Notes: generated by a model not told the origin, from the letters alone. A stretch of 7,164 nucleotides of DNA from Lachnospiraceae bacterium (GCA_900751785.1 CAADSM010000075.1:1-7164), one strand, 5' to 3'. Counted from the first letter of the stretch, positions 1-5,209 are shown. Translations and numbers: made by a program.

Positions 1-181
1 CGCCGAGGGGCCGCCCCGCGGCTGCCGCCGCAAGTTTGCCTTCCGCGTTCTTCGCCTCGTAAAGACCCGCCGCAAGAGTAATACCATATCGGGTATGGAA
101 CGTCACCTTCCGGTGGTCTACCTTGTCACTCTTCGGGAATGTCTTATCCCATTCTTCTGTTAAAACCAATTTTTCTTCCAT
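1..181 (-). CDS. Alpha/beta hydrolase, N-terminal part (runs off window)
   Basis: Minus-strand gene whose ATG is at 181-179; only the first 60 codons are inside the window. The start is fixed by a GGAGG ribosome binding site at 193-189, 7 nt upstream. The protein begins MEEKLVLTEEWDK and continues with a FPKSDKVDHRKVTFHTRYGI stretch. I recognise this as the N-terminus of YcjY/dienelactone-hydrolase-like alpha/beta hydrolases common in Clostridia and lactobacilli. These are cytosolic serine hydrolases of mostly unknown substrate. The nucleophile elbow and catalytic triad lie outside the window, so activity cannot be judged. It is divergent from the LysR gene at 384 and is that regulator's likely target. 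The last ~20 codons at the edge (AAGLYEAK onward) are very G+C-rich and depart from the ADLYxPK...GPFG pattern I expect, which may be divergence or poor sequence at a contig end. Confidence 0.75.
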   Translation of the reverse strand, partial: MEEKLVLTEEWDKTFPKSDKVDHRKVTFHTRYGITLAAGLYEAKNAEGKLAAAAAGRPLG

Positions 182-207
182 TTTTTGGCCTCCGTTTTTG
201 TATTCAG

Positions 208-235
208 TTGGTTGTTTGCTTCTTAACTGTATAAT
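208..235 (+). promoter_or_regulatory. Candidate promoter for the LysR gene
   Basis: TTGGTT at 208-213 and a perfect TATAAT at 230-235 are separated by 16 bp on the plus strand. Initiation near 242 would give a 5' leader of about 140 nt before the LysR ATG, running through both inverted repeats of this gap. On the opposite strand the same bases read TATTAT (236-231), a possible -10 for the hydrolase without a good -35. The divergent promoters may therefore overlap here. Confidence 0.35.
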
Positions 236-277
236 AGCTCTCAGGCATCAGAATAGCTAATACTTTGTTTTTATTTC

Positions 278-302
278 GTGATATGCTTGACTTGCATATC
301 AC
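278..302. promoter_or_regulatory. LysR-type operator: perfect 9-bp inverted repeat
   Basis: GTGATATGC (278-286) and GCATATCAC (294-302) form a perfect inverted repeat around a 7-nt centre, TTGACTT. Measured from the dyad centre at 290, T284 and A296 give the T-N11-A spacing with ATGC-N7-GCAT arms that is classic for LysR-family recognition sites. It lies between the divergent hydrolase and LysR genes, where such regulators usually bind to control themselves and the neighbour. Binding by this particular regulator is inferred. Confidence 0.6.
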
Positions 303-328
303 AGAATGTTACCCTGTTTCTGTACCTA

Positions 329-345
329 ATCGTGATCACCACGAT
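329..345. promoter_or_regulatory. Second dyad in the divergent LysR/hydrolase gap
   Basis: ATCGTG (329-334) and CACGAT (340-345) are a perfect 6-bp inverted repeat around ATCAC. Its centre is 47 bp from the centre of the 278-302 dyad. LysR proteins often use a strong recognition site plus a weaker activation site, so this could be the second site. It lacks the T-N11-A spacing, however, and could simply fold in the LysR leader RNA. Confidence 0.3.
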
Positions 346-383
346 CGAAATCCGCCAGATCACCTGAAAGGAGCTTACATTCC

Positions 384-1289
384 ATGGAAATCCGTGTACT
401 TCGCTATTTTCTTGCCGTCGCCCGGGAGGGAAATATCACCGCCGCCGCCAACTTCCTTCACCTGACGCAGCCCACTTTATCCAGACAGATCAAGGATCTG
501 GAAGAAGAACTGGGAACACAGCTGCTGGTACGGAAAAGCCACCATGTAGGCCTCACTCCTGACGGGATGCGTCTTCGGAAACGGGCGGAGGAGATTCTGT
601 CCATGGTTGACAAAACGGAGGCGGAGTTTACTTCCGCGGGAAATACAGTGAGCGGGGATATCTATATCGGAGGCGGAGAGACCAGGGCAATGCACGAGAT
701 TGCCGAGGTGATAAAAGAGCTGCGCGAATCTTATCCCGACATACACTTTCACCTGTACAGCGGAAATGCGGCGGATGTGACCGAACGGCTGGACAAAGGA
801 CTTCTGGATTTCGGCGTTCTCATCCAGCCGGCGGACATATCAAAATATAATTACTTCAATCTTTACGAAAAGGATATCTGGGGCGTGATCATGAGAAAAG
901 ACAGCCCTCTTGCAGAGAAAGAGCGTGTAAAAAAGGAAGACCTCCTGGATCTTCCTCTGATCTGCTCGCGGCAGGCGATCACTCCACATCAGACAGGGAA
1001 TGCGTTTTCCGACTGGTTTGGAGAAGACTTTGAAAAGCTGGATATCGTCACCACATTTAATCTTGTCTACAATGCGTCGATCATGGTGGATGCCGGAATC
1101 GGTTACGCGATCACCCTGGATAACCTTGCGGACACCTCCAAGGGCAGTAATCTCTGCTTCCGCCCTCTGGAGCCACAGCTGGAGTCCGGACTGAATATCA
1201 TATGGAAGAAGTATCAGGTGTTTTCTCCGGCGGCAGAATTGTTTCTTACCAGAATTACGGAACGTTTTTCTGACGGAGAGCCCCATTGA
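384..1289 (+). CDS. LysR-family transcriptional regulator
   Basis: This 301-residue protein has the normal family length. It has an N-terminal winged helix-turn-helix: 'RYFLAVAREGNITAAA' at about residues 7-22, then 'LTQPTLSRQIKDLEEELG' at about 27-44, followed by the linker helix to about residue 75. The periplasmic-binding-protein-like effector domain covers roughly 90-295. The ATG is set by AAAGGAG at 367-373, 10 nt upstream. Such proteins are cytosolic tetramers that bind T-N11-A operators and usually switch a divergent operon on when a small metabolite binds. Here the divergent gene is the alpha/beta hydrolase and a matching dyad lies at 278-302, so that gene and autoregulation are the likely targets. 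The effector cannot be deduced. The gene is complete and ends in a hairpin facing the convergent reductase. Confidence 0.93.
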   Translation: MEIRVLRYFLAVAREGNITAAANFLHLTQPTLSRQIKDLEEELGTQLLVRKSHHVGLTPDGMRLRKRAEEILSMVDKTEAEFTSAGNTVSGDIYIGGGETRAMHEIAEVIKELRESYPDIHFHLYSGNAADVTERLDKGLLDFGVLIQPADISKYNYFNLYEKDIWGVIMRKDSPLAEKERVKKEDLLDLPLICSRQAITPHQTGNAFSDWFGEDFEKLDIVTTFNLVYNASIMVDAGIGYAITLDNLADTSKGSNLCFRPLEPQLESGLNIIWKKYQVFSPAAELFLTRITERFSDGEPH

Positions 1290-1322
1290 TATGCAAAGCC
1301 CCACTGGTACACAATGGGGCTT
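1279..1322. terminator. Hairpin terminator between LysR gene and reductase, with alternative left arm
   Basis: AAGCCCCA (1296-1303) pairs perfectly with TGGGGCTT (1315-1322) just after the LysR stop codon. A second left arm, AGCCCCATTG (1279-1288), overlaps the end of the LysR gene and pairs perfectly over 10 bp with CAATGGGGCT (1312-1321), so two mutually exclusive stems share one right arm. T-tracts are weak on both strands. It most likely ends the LysR transcript and perhaps also the convergent reductase transcript, whose stop codon is at 1355. Confidence 0.6.
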
Positions 1323-1354
1323 ACTTTCTGCCGTATTTTCCAAAAACCGGTCCG

Positions 1355-2485
1355 CTATTTGAGCAGTTCCGCCATTTCCCTCATATACCGGGGAATATCC
1401 AATGCCTGCGGGCAGTGTGCCGTACAGCTTCCGCAGCCGATACATGCCGCAGGTGCCTGCTCTCCCGGCAGCGCCTTCAGACGGAACAGGCGCCATACCG
1501 CCATATCGCTGTCTCCCAATGCGGCGGCCTCATCACGATACTCATTGTAAGCAGTCAGGAGCGAAGGGATATCCAGTCCCTGAGGGCAGTCGTCACAGCA
1601 GTACCTGCATCCGGTACAGGGAACCGCTATTTTTCTGCGGAGTATAGCGCTGATCTTTTCCAGCCCTGACATTTCTTCATCGGTCATCCTATATTCCAAA
1701 CCTGCTGTCTTTACATTTTCCTCTGTCTGCTGCAGATCCGACATACCGCTCAAAACAACCGACACACCGGGGAGGTTCATCACAAACCGCAGTGCCCACG
1801 CCGCCGCAGAAACATCTTTTCCCGGAAGATATGGAAGACACTCTTCGGGCAGATCTGCCAGCATCCCGCCATGGACAGGCTCCATGACCATCACGGGAAT
1901 CCCTTGTTCTCTCAATATTTCATACTGCTGTTTTGCCGTCCCCTGAAAACAGTCATAGTAGTTTAGCTGTATCTGCACAAAGTCCCAGCAGTCATATGCC
2001 AGCAGCTTCCGCAGGCAGTCTGGCGTACCGTGAAATGAAAAGCCCAGATATCTGATCTTCCCTATGCGCTTCTGTTCCTGAAAATAGGGGATGCAGCCGC
2101 AGCTTTCATAATCTCCTGCTGTCAGGTCGGTGATCCCGTGCAGCAGATAAAAGTCGATATATTCCGTCTGCAGCCGTGTCAGCTGTTCTGCGAACTGTGC
2201 CTTAAAATCCGGATCTGCCTGTATATTGAACTTATCCGCCAGATAGAAACTGTCCCGCGGATATCCGGACAGCGCCCGTCCCAGGACCACTTCGGATCTT
2301 CCTCCGTGATAGACGTATGCCGTGTCATAATAATTCACTCCGTGGGCCATACAATAGTCGATCAGTTCCCGTGCTTTCTGCTCGTCAACAGGTCCTGCGA
2401 ATCCGTGCTCTGTCTGGGGCAGCCGCATAACGCCCAATCCCAGTTTCGAAAGTTTCACTTTGCCGTTAAATATTTCGTATCTCAT
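1355..2485 (-). CDS. Aldo/keto reductase with C-terminal double 4Fe-4S motifs
   Basis: This 376-residue cytosolic protein has an NADPH-type aldo/keto reductase TIM barrel over about residues 1-280. The catalytic tetrad is visible: D54 and Y59 in YYDTAYVYHGG, K85 in YLADKF, and H116 in YLLHG. A C-terminal ferredoxin-like extension carries two Cys clusters: C290, C293, C296/C297 and C300 followed by P, and C348, C351, C354 and C358 followed by P. This architecture is the '4Fe-4S aldo/keto reductase' group common in anaerobic Bacillota, thought to couple a carbonyl/alcohol redox step to an Fe-S electron route; the substrate is unknown. The ATG is preceded by AAGGAGG at 2503-2497, 11 nt away. It follows a TetR-type gene that is now beheaded, which probably once repressed it. 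The gene itself looks intact. Confidence 0.92.
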   Translation of the reverse strand: MRYEIFNGKVKLSKLGLGVMRLPQTEHGFAGPVDEQKARELIDYCMAHGVNYYDTAYVYHGGRSEVVLGRALSGYPRDSFYLADKFNIQADPDFKAQFAEQLTRLQTEYIDFYLLHGITDLTAGDYESCGCIPYFQEQKRIGKIRYLGFSFHGTPDCLRKLLAYDCWDFVQIQLNYYDCFQGTAKQQYEILREQGIPVMVMEPVHGGMLADLPEECLPYLPGKDVSAAAWALRFVMNLPGVSVVLSGMSDLQQTEENVKTAGLEYRMTDEEMSGLEKISAILRRKIAVPCTGCRYCCDDCPQGLDIPSLLTAYNEYRDEAAALGDSDMAVWRLFRLKALPGEQAPAACIGCGSCTAHCPQALDIPRYMREMAELLK

Positions 2486-2506
2486 AGTTTAACGCGCCTC
2501 CTTTTC

Positions 2507-2530
2507 ATTATAATTGAATGTTCGTTTAAT
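2507..2530 (-). promoter_or_regulatory. Possible TetR-type operator / -10 element ahead of the reductase
   Basis: Bases 2513-2530 form an imperfect 18-bp palindrome (ATTgAAtGttCgTTtAAT; capitals match the reverse complement, 12 of 18). AA-G-C-TT symmetry of this kind is common in TetR-family operators. Adjacent on the minus strand is TATAAT (2512-2507), but initiation about 7 nt further on would fall inside the ribosome binding site and no -35 is visible, so its role as the true -10 is doubtful. Location between the TetR remnant and the reductase is the main support. Confidence 0.3.
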
Positions 2531-2539
2531 ATTGTTTTT

Positions 2540-2563
2540 AAAAAGAAAGCACCGCCGCGGTGC
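2540..2563 (-). terminator. Rho-independent terminator after the TetR remnant
   Basis: On the minus strand, GCACCG-CGG-CGGTGC (2563-2549) is a 6-bp G+C-rich stem with a 3-nt loop, followed by TTTCTTTTT (2548-2540). It starts 7 nt after the TetR stop codon at 2570. The plus strand also has a short T-rich tail (CTCTTTTT), so it may work both ways. It should limit read-through from the MerR-controlled promoter into the reductase. Confidence 0.75.
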
Positions 2564-2569
2564 CTCTTT

Positions 2570-3021
2570 TTAACGCCTGATCGCGTCCCAGCACATCTGA
2601 AAGACCAGTTCAAAATCCACATCGGGTAGCATGGATTTCTCCTTCCGCCATTCCTTAAAGATCTGCTGGATCGGATAATAACAAAAGCTGATCAGCAGCG
2701 CCGGAGACGCCTGTTTTAAAAGCCCCTCCTGTACTCCCCGCTGAAAGATCCCGCTTATATCCTGATTGTACTGCTCCAGCTCTTCTATCATCTCGTCCGT
2801 CGCCAGGGGAGAATTACACGCCTGCTCAAGAAACAGGAATTCCTCTGTGTGTTCCTTCATATAGCGGAGCAGGTTTTCACAGAGTTTTCTGACCGCATCC
2901 TGTACGCTCTCCTGCCCGCAGACGTTTTTGCTGCATTCCGCTGTCATTTCCTTTTTTACATCCAGATAGACCTTGCGGAACATATCCTCTTTATTTTCAT
3001 AATAGACATAAAGGGTTGCTT
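2570..3021 (-). pseudogene. TetR-family regulator lacking its N-terminal DNA-binding head
   Basis: From about 3022 downward the minus strand encodes a TetR-like protein starting QATLYVYYENKEDMF, which is the end of the recognition helix plus helix 4 of a TetR helix-turn-helix. About 135 residues of all-helical ligand/dimerisation domain follow, to a stop at 2570. The expected ~40 preceding residues (helices 1 and 2 and most of helix 3) are absent. In this frame the upstream bases read as non-TetR sequence (KHGYDNHADTSASLKAV), which is an out-of-frame reading of a MATE gene start. A continuous frame does reach an ATG at 3142, but that ATG sits about where transcription should begin and has no ribosome binding site. 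I infer a deletion scar: the protein is probably not made and could not bind DNA as a normal TetR. The reductase downstream is its probable former target. Confidence 0.75.
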
Positions 3022-3108
3022 GTAGACGGACTGGATCAGCAGAGCCAGCATGACCGGAGGGGACAGCTTTAAGAGAAGCCGATGTATCGGCGTGGTTGTC
3101 ATATCCAT
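3022..3108 (-). pseudogene. N-terminal remnant of a MATE-family efflux transporter
   Basis: A minus-strand ATG at 3108, 12 nt after AAAGGAG (3127-3121), opens a frame beginning MDMTTTPIHRLLLKLSPPVM and continuing LALLIQSVY. This closely resembles the start of clostridial MATE drug/Na+ antiporters, where a short cytosolic lead precedes the first membrane helix and the next residues are usually NIVD. After Y29 the match stops exactly where TetR sequence begins in another frame. Translation would run 21 unrelated codons and stop at 2958-2956, giving a 50-residue peptide. The full pump would have about 440-460 residues and 12 membrane helices, so over 90% is gone. The position directly behind a MerR-type promoter and a drug-sensor-like MerR gene supports the identity. 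Confidence 0.65.
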
Positions 3109-3147
3109 GTTTATAGATCACTCCTTTGCTTTTTAAGCTCATAGCGC

Positions 3148-3178
3148 ATTATAAAGCGTGGAGTAACTACACGGTCAA
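3148..3178 (-). promoter_or_regulatory. MerR-type promoter: 19-bp spacer with central palindrome
   Basis: On the minus strand, TTGACC (3178-3173) and TATAAT (3153-3148) are separated by 19 bp, 2 bp longer than optimal. Within the spacer is the near-perfect palindrome GTGTAGTTACTCCAC (3172-3158), mismatched only at one symmetric pair and its central base. An over-long spacer filled by a dyad is the hallmark of promoters that MerR-family activators remodel by twisting DNA. It begins 11 nt after the MerR stop codon and points at the MATE remnant, so the adjacent MerR protein is the obvious regulator. Initiation near 3141 places the AAAGGAG and the MATE ATG properly downstream. Confidence 0.72.
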
Positions 3179-3189
3179 GACCTTTTTTC

Positions 3190-4008
3190 TCAGATCGAAA
3201 TTTTTTTCAAATATGCCCTGATCTCACAGTAATACTCATGTATATATTTGAAAAGCTGAAATCCCAATTCTTCTGCGATAATGAAATCCGACTGAAATCC
3301 ATTCTCCCCCATCCAGTCAAACAGCGGCGAAAAATCAGTCTCTTCATCCCTGATACAGGCTGTAAACACAGCATAATCCCCTTCGGGGATCTGGTAAAGA
3401 TGTTCCGTACAGATGCCGGAATAATCCTGATCCGGCAGTTTTACATATTCCCGCCGCTTCAACAGCCTGTTTTGGGCAGCGCAGTCAGCATCCAGAAAAT
3501 ATCCGTAGGTACGGCGTATAAAGTGCTTATCACGCATCTCCTCCCGGAGCACATCCTGCAGATTTGCGTGGTAGGAGGCGTCTTCTCTGATCCGATTTCC
3601 GACAATGACGCTCTCGCTTTCCCGGTGTTCCAGCCGAACAGAGCTGTCCTCTGATTTCAGTTTAATGTTCTCGTTTTCTCTTCCGTACCATTCGATGTCT
3701 TCAGCTGCCTGCTGATAGTATCTGCTCAGACGGAGAGCTTCCTGCCTGTATTCCATGAGAAGGGAAACTACTTTATCATTATCCCTGGAAGAAAGGATCT
3801 GCTTAACTTTTTCCAGCGGGATTCCCAGGCGGCGGCAGGTTGTGATGATATCCAGCTGGTACATATTCCAGCGGGAAAAATAGCTGTAATGGTTTTTCGG
3901 GTCAATATGATCCGGCGTGATAAGACCGGACCTGATATAAAAATGCAGAGTATCTTTCGAGATGCCTGTTATCCTGCTGACCTCTCCGATCTGATATCCC
4001 TTCTTCAC
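3190..4008 (-). CDS. MerR-family regulator with GyrI-like effector domain (drug-sensor type)
   Basis: This 272-residue protein starts at GTG 4008, 8 nt after AGAGGAG (4023-4017). A TTG further upstream, at 4026, keeps the frame but overlaps that ribosome binding site. Residues 5-75 are the MerR winged helix-turn-helix (YQIGEVSRITGISKDTLHFY, then GLITPD and YSYFS). A coiled-coil dimerisation helix follows at about 78-120. The C-terminal region, about 185-272, has GyrI/BmrR-like features (YQIPEGDYAVF near 205-215, and YYCEIRAYLKKI at the end), typical of multidrug-sensing MerR proteins such as BmrR. It would bind the dyad in the 19-bp-spaced promoter immediately downstream and activate it when a cationic or aromatic drug binds. 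That promoter once served a MATE pump, now truncated, so the regulator seems to have lost its target here. Confidence 0.85.
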   Translation of the reverse strand: MKKGYQIGEVSRITGISKDTLHFYIRSGLITPDHIDPKNHYSYFSRWNMYQLDIITTCRRLGIPLEKVKQILSSRDNDKVVSLLMEYRQEALRLSRYYQQAAEDIEWYGRENENIKLKSEDSSVRLEHRESESVIVGNRIREDASYHANLQDVLREEMRDKHFIRRTYGYFLDADCAAQNRLLKRREYVKLPDQDYSGICTEHLYQIPEGDYAVFTACIRDEETDFSPLFDWMGENGFQSDFIIAEELGFQLFKYIHEYYCEIRAYLKKISI

Positions 4009-4149
4009 TGACAACACTCCTCTCAAATATGGAAAACTCTAGGCGTTTGCGAATTTATAAAATGTCGCTCTACACTACACCACTTCCTTCACCCATACCA
4101 TTACTGATACCAGCTTGTGGTTCACTACACTTGGCGGTAAATACCCGTG

Positions 4150-4196
4150 ACTGGACTTGCACCAGTAAGATTAGTGCCATGCTCGGCACACAATCT
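4150..4196. other. Structured non-coding element (two hairpins)
   Basis: ACTGG/CCAGT (4150-4154 with 4162-4166, 7-nt loop) is followed at once by a composite stem: AGATT (4168-4172) with AATCT (4192-4196), enclosing GTGCC (4174-4178) with GGCAC (4185-4189) around a 6-nt loop. No credible gene covers the region; a short plus-strand frame here lacks a ribosome binding site. I have the impression of having met similar sequence behind other clostridial genes, but cannot name a family. It may be a dispersed repeat, an attachment-site remnant or a small RNA. The gap 4009-4255 otherwise holds two copies of CACTACAC (4073-4080 and 4123-4130), and a TATAAA on the minus strand near 4053-4058 that might be the MerR -10. 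Confidence 0.4.
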
Positions 4197-4239
4197 AAAG
4201 TGCCATTTAAAAATACCTTTTGGCACTTTAAATGGCACT
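4197..4239. repeat. Perfect 13-bp inverted repeat with an alternative 9-bp pairing
   Basis: AGTGCCATTTAAA (4199-4211) pairs perfectly with TTTAAATGGCACT (4227-4239) around 15 nt. Alternatively AAAGTGCCA (4197-4205) pairs with TGGCACTTT (4221-4229). The two folds compete for the same left arm. It lies 17 bp beyond the HEPN stop codon and may terminate the MNT-HEPN transcript, although neither strand has a good T-tract after the stem. AGTGCCA occurs four times within 4173-4239 (two direct, two inverted), linking it to the hairpin just before it. Confidence 0.55.
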
Positions 4240-4255
4240 AAAAATATATGACTTA

Positions 4256-4705
4256 TCAAGAATAATTTTCCTCCCCTGCCTCTTCTTCCCCTTCCGCATC
4301 CTCTGAATCCCTCTTTTCTGTCTGTAGCAGTGTCAACAGCCAATCATACAGTTCCTGAGTCTCTTCCAGAGCCTTCTTTACATGATATTCTTCAATGAAC
4401 AACTCCTGAGGATATCGAATCTTTACTCCGTATGGCGTCAGATCATCACACATTTCAAGGTGTTTTTCATCCACTTCCGTATATTCCTGCAGCATTTCTG
4501 CTAATAGACCGAGATCATGTGTCTTCTTAATAGTAACGCCTCTGGAAATCAAAACACCTTTCAGTAGCTTTTCTATAGCCTGCTGACAATGATAACAAAT
4601 AATTTCCAACGGTTTCGGGTACATATGCTCATATAGATGTTTCGCCGTAAGGAAATCCATCCTTGCAAACTCCGTCCACTCTTTCAAAATCTTTTCATTT
4701 TTCAT
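4256..4705 (-). CDS. HEPN-domain protein, partner of the MNT nucleotidyltransferase
   Basis: This 149-residue protein carries a HEPN domain (PF05168 type). It has W10 and the FARMDFLTAKHLYE helix near 13-26, the signature CYHCQQAIEKLLKGVL at about 37-52, KKTHDL at 60-65, and an LTPYGVKIRYP turn near 89-99. The last 20 residues are strongly acidic (Glu/Asp-rich). Its ATG overlaps the end of the nucleotidyltransferase gene by 11 nt, so the two are co-translated. MNT-HEPN pairs often act as toxin-antitoxin systems in which the HEPN protein is an RNase silenced by nucleotide transfer from MNT (HepT/MntA type). The catalytic RX4-6H motif of such RNases is not present here: the Arg-to-His spacings I find are RX7H and longer. 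A non-nuclease HEPN partner is therefore at least as likely. Confidence 0.85.
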   Translation of the reverse strand: MKNEKILKEWTEFARMDFLTAKHLYEHMYPKPLEIICYHCQQAIEKLLKGVLISRGVTIKKTHDLGLLAEMLQEYTEVDEKHLEMCDDLTPYGVKIRYPQELFIEEYHVKKALEETQELYDWLLTLLQTEKRDSEDAEGEEEAGEENYS

Positions 4706-5009
4706 ACAATAACACGCCCTCCTGCTTTACGACCTTCTCAAGGGTATTTTTCTTCGCCCTTTCGTCAAAAGACGATTCATAGCCCACAACAATGTCTACC
4801 GGGCGCTTACGAACTCCACGAAGAGATTTATACGCTTTTTGAGACAGTTCTATTTTGTTGCCGGCATCATCAGGAACAACAATATAAAAGTCATAATCAC
4901 TGTCCTCATTATAGGTATCTTTAGCAAAGGAGCCGAACAGATAAATCCGTTTCGGCATGATAGTCATACAGATTCTGTCTTTAATTGCATTAATCTCATT
5001 GTTGATCAT
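4695..5009 (-). CDS. MNT-type nucleotidyltransferase (minimal pol-beta fold)
   Basis: This 104-residue minimal nucleotidyltransferase begins at ATG 5009, with AAAGGA about 10 nt upstream. An in-frame GTG at 5018 is only 1 nt from that ribosome binding site and is less likely. Active-site residues are complete: the GSF motif (26-28, in LFGSFAKDTYNEDSDYDF), the metal-binding pair D38 and D40, and the third Asp, D72, in PVDIVV. It has no other domain. The family transfers a nucleotide, often AMP, to a protein partner; here that is presumably the HEPN protein encoded next with an 11-nt overlap. The antitoxin-first order and a palindrome at the promoter fit an autoregulated toxin-antitoxin-like unit, but function is inferred from family and context only. 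Confidence 0.87.
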   Translation of the reverse strand: MINNEINAIKDRICMTIMPKRIYLFGSFAKDTYNEDSDYDFYIVVPDDAGNKIELSQKAYKSLRGVRKRPVDIVVGYESSFDERAKKNTLEKVVKQEGVLLYEK

Positions 5010-5065
5010 CTTGTTCACATCCTTTCAAACAAACTCGCCTGAAATTCTACTTTTTAGTCACATAT

Positions 5066-5094
5066 AGTATACCACAGAACTTTCTGCTTATCTA
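5066..5094 (-). promoter_or_regulatory. Promoter of the MNT-HEPN pair
   Basis: On the minus strand, TAGATA (5094-5089, 4 of 6 to the -35 consensus) is 17 bp from TATACT (5071-5066). Initiation near 5059 gives a leader of about 50 nt before the nucleotidyltransferase ATG. The -35 hexamer lies almost wholly inside one arm of the 5090-5117 inverted repeat. Confidence 0.5.
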
Positions 5095-5117
5095 TCTGAA
5101 AGAATATTCAGATAGAT
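5090..5117. repeat. Perfect 11-bp inverted repeat, candidate operator of the MNT-HEPN unit
   Basis: ATCTATCTGAA (5090-5100) and TTCAGATAGAT (5107-5117) are perfect inverted arms around AGAATA. The lack of a T-tract and the low G+C argue against a terminator. Overlap with the proposed -35 hexamer of the MNT-HEPN promoter suggests a repressor site, possibly for the pair's own product. Neither protein has an obvious DNA-binding domain, so the binder is unknown. Confidence 0.55.
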
Positions 5118-5156
5118 CACTCGCCCCAACTCTCTCTTTATGCATACATACAATTA

Positions 5157-5179
5157 GGCAGGATGCCATACACCCTGCC
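5157..5179 (-). terminator. Hairpin after the full-length flavodoxin gene
   Basis: On the minus strand, GGCAGGGTG-TATGG-CATCCTGCC (5179-5157) is a 9-bp stem with one G-T pair and a 5-nt loop, 30 nt beyond the flavodoxin stop codon. The following bases (TAATTGTATG) are not a true T-tract, so termination may be weak or factor-assisted. Confidence 0.5.
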
Positions 5180-5209
5180 CCACATTTCTGAATATTATGT
5201 TCTCAATAA

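Noticed and set aside
840..1496. Long minus-strand frame opposite the LysR gene
   Set aside because: Shadow of the LysR coding region with no domain similarity or ribosome binding site.
2570..3142. A complete 190-residue TetR-family regulator starting at ATG 3142
   Set aside because: The ATG lies about at the expected transcription start of the MerR-type promoter, has no ribosome binding site, and the first ~40 residues do not look like a TetR helix-turn-helix but like an out-of-frame MATE start.
3190..4026. MerR start at TTG 4026
   Set aside because: That codon overlaps the AGAGGAG ribosome binding site at 4023-4017, which is correctly placed for GTG 4008; the MerR domain starts normally from there.
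4131..4196. tRNA-like look of the paired segment
   Set aside because: I could not fit acceptor, anticodon and T arms of proper length on either strand; only two local hairpins are supported.
4029..4241. A 70-residue plus-strand frame in the 4009-4255 gap
   Set aside because: No ribosome binding site, no recognisable domain, and it runs through the perfect hairpin arms; better explained as non-coding structure.
4695..5018. Nucleotidyltransferase start at GTG 5018
   Set aside because: Only 1 nt separates it from AAAGGA; ATG 5009 has normal spacing and keeps the whole domain.
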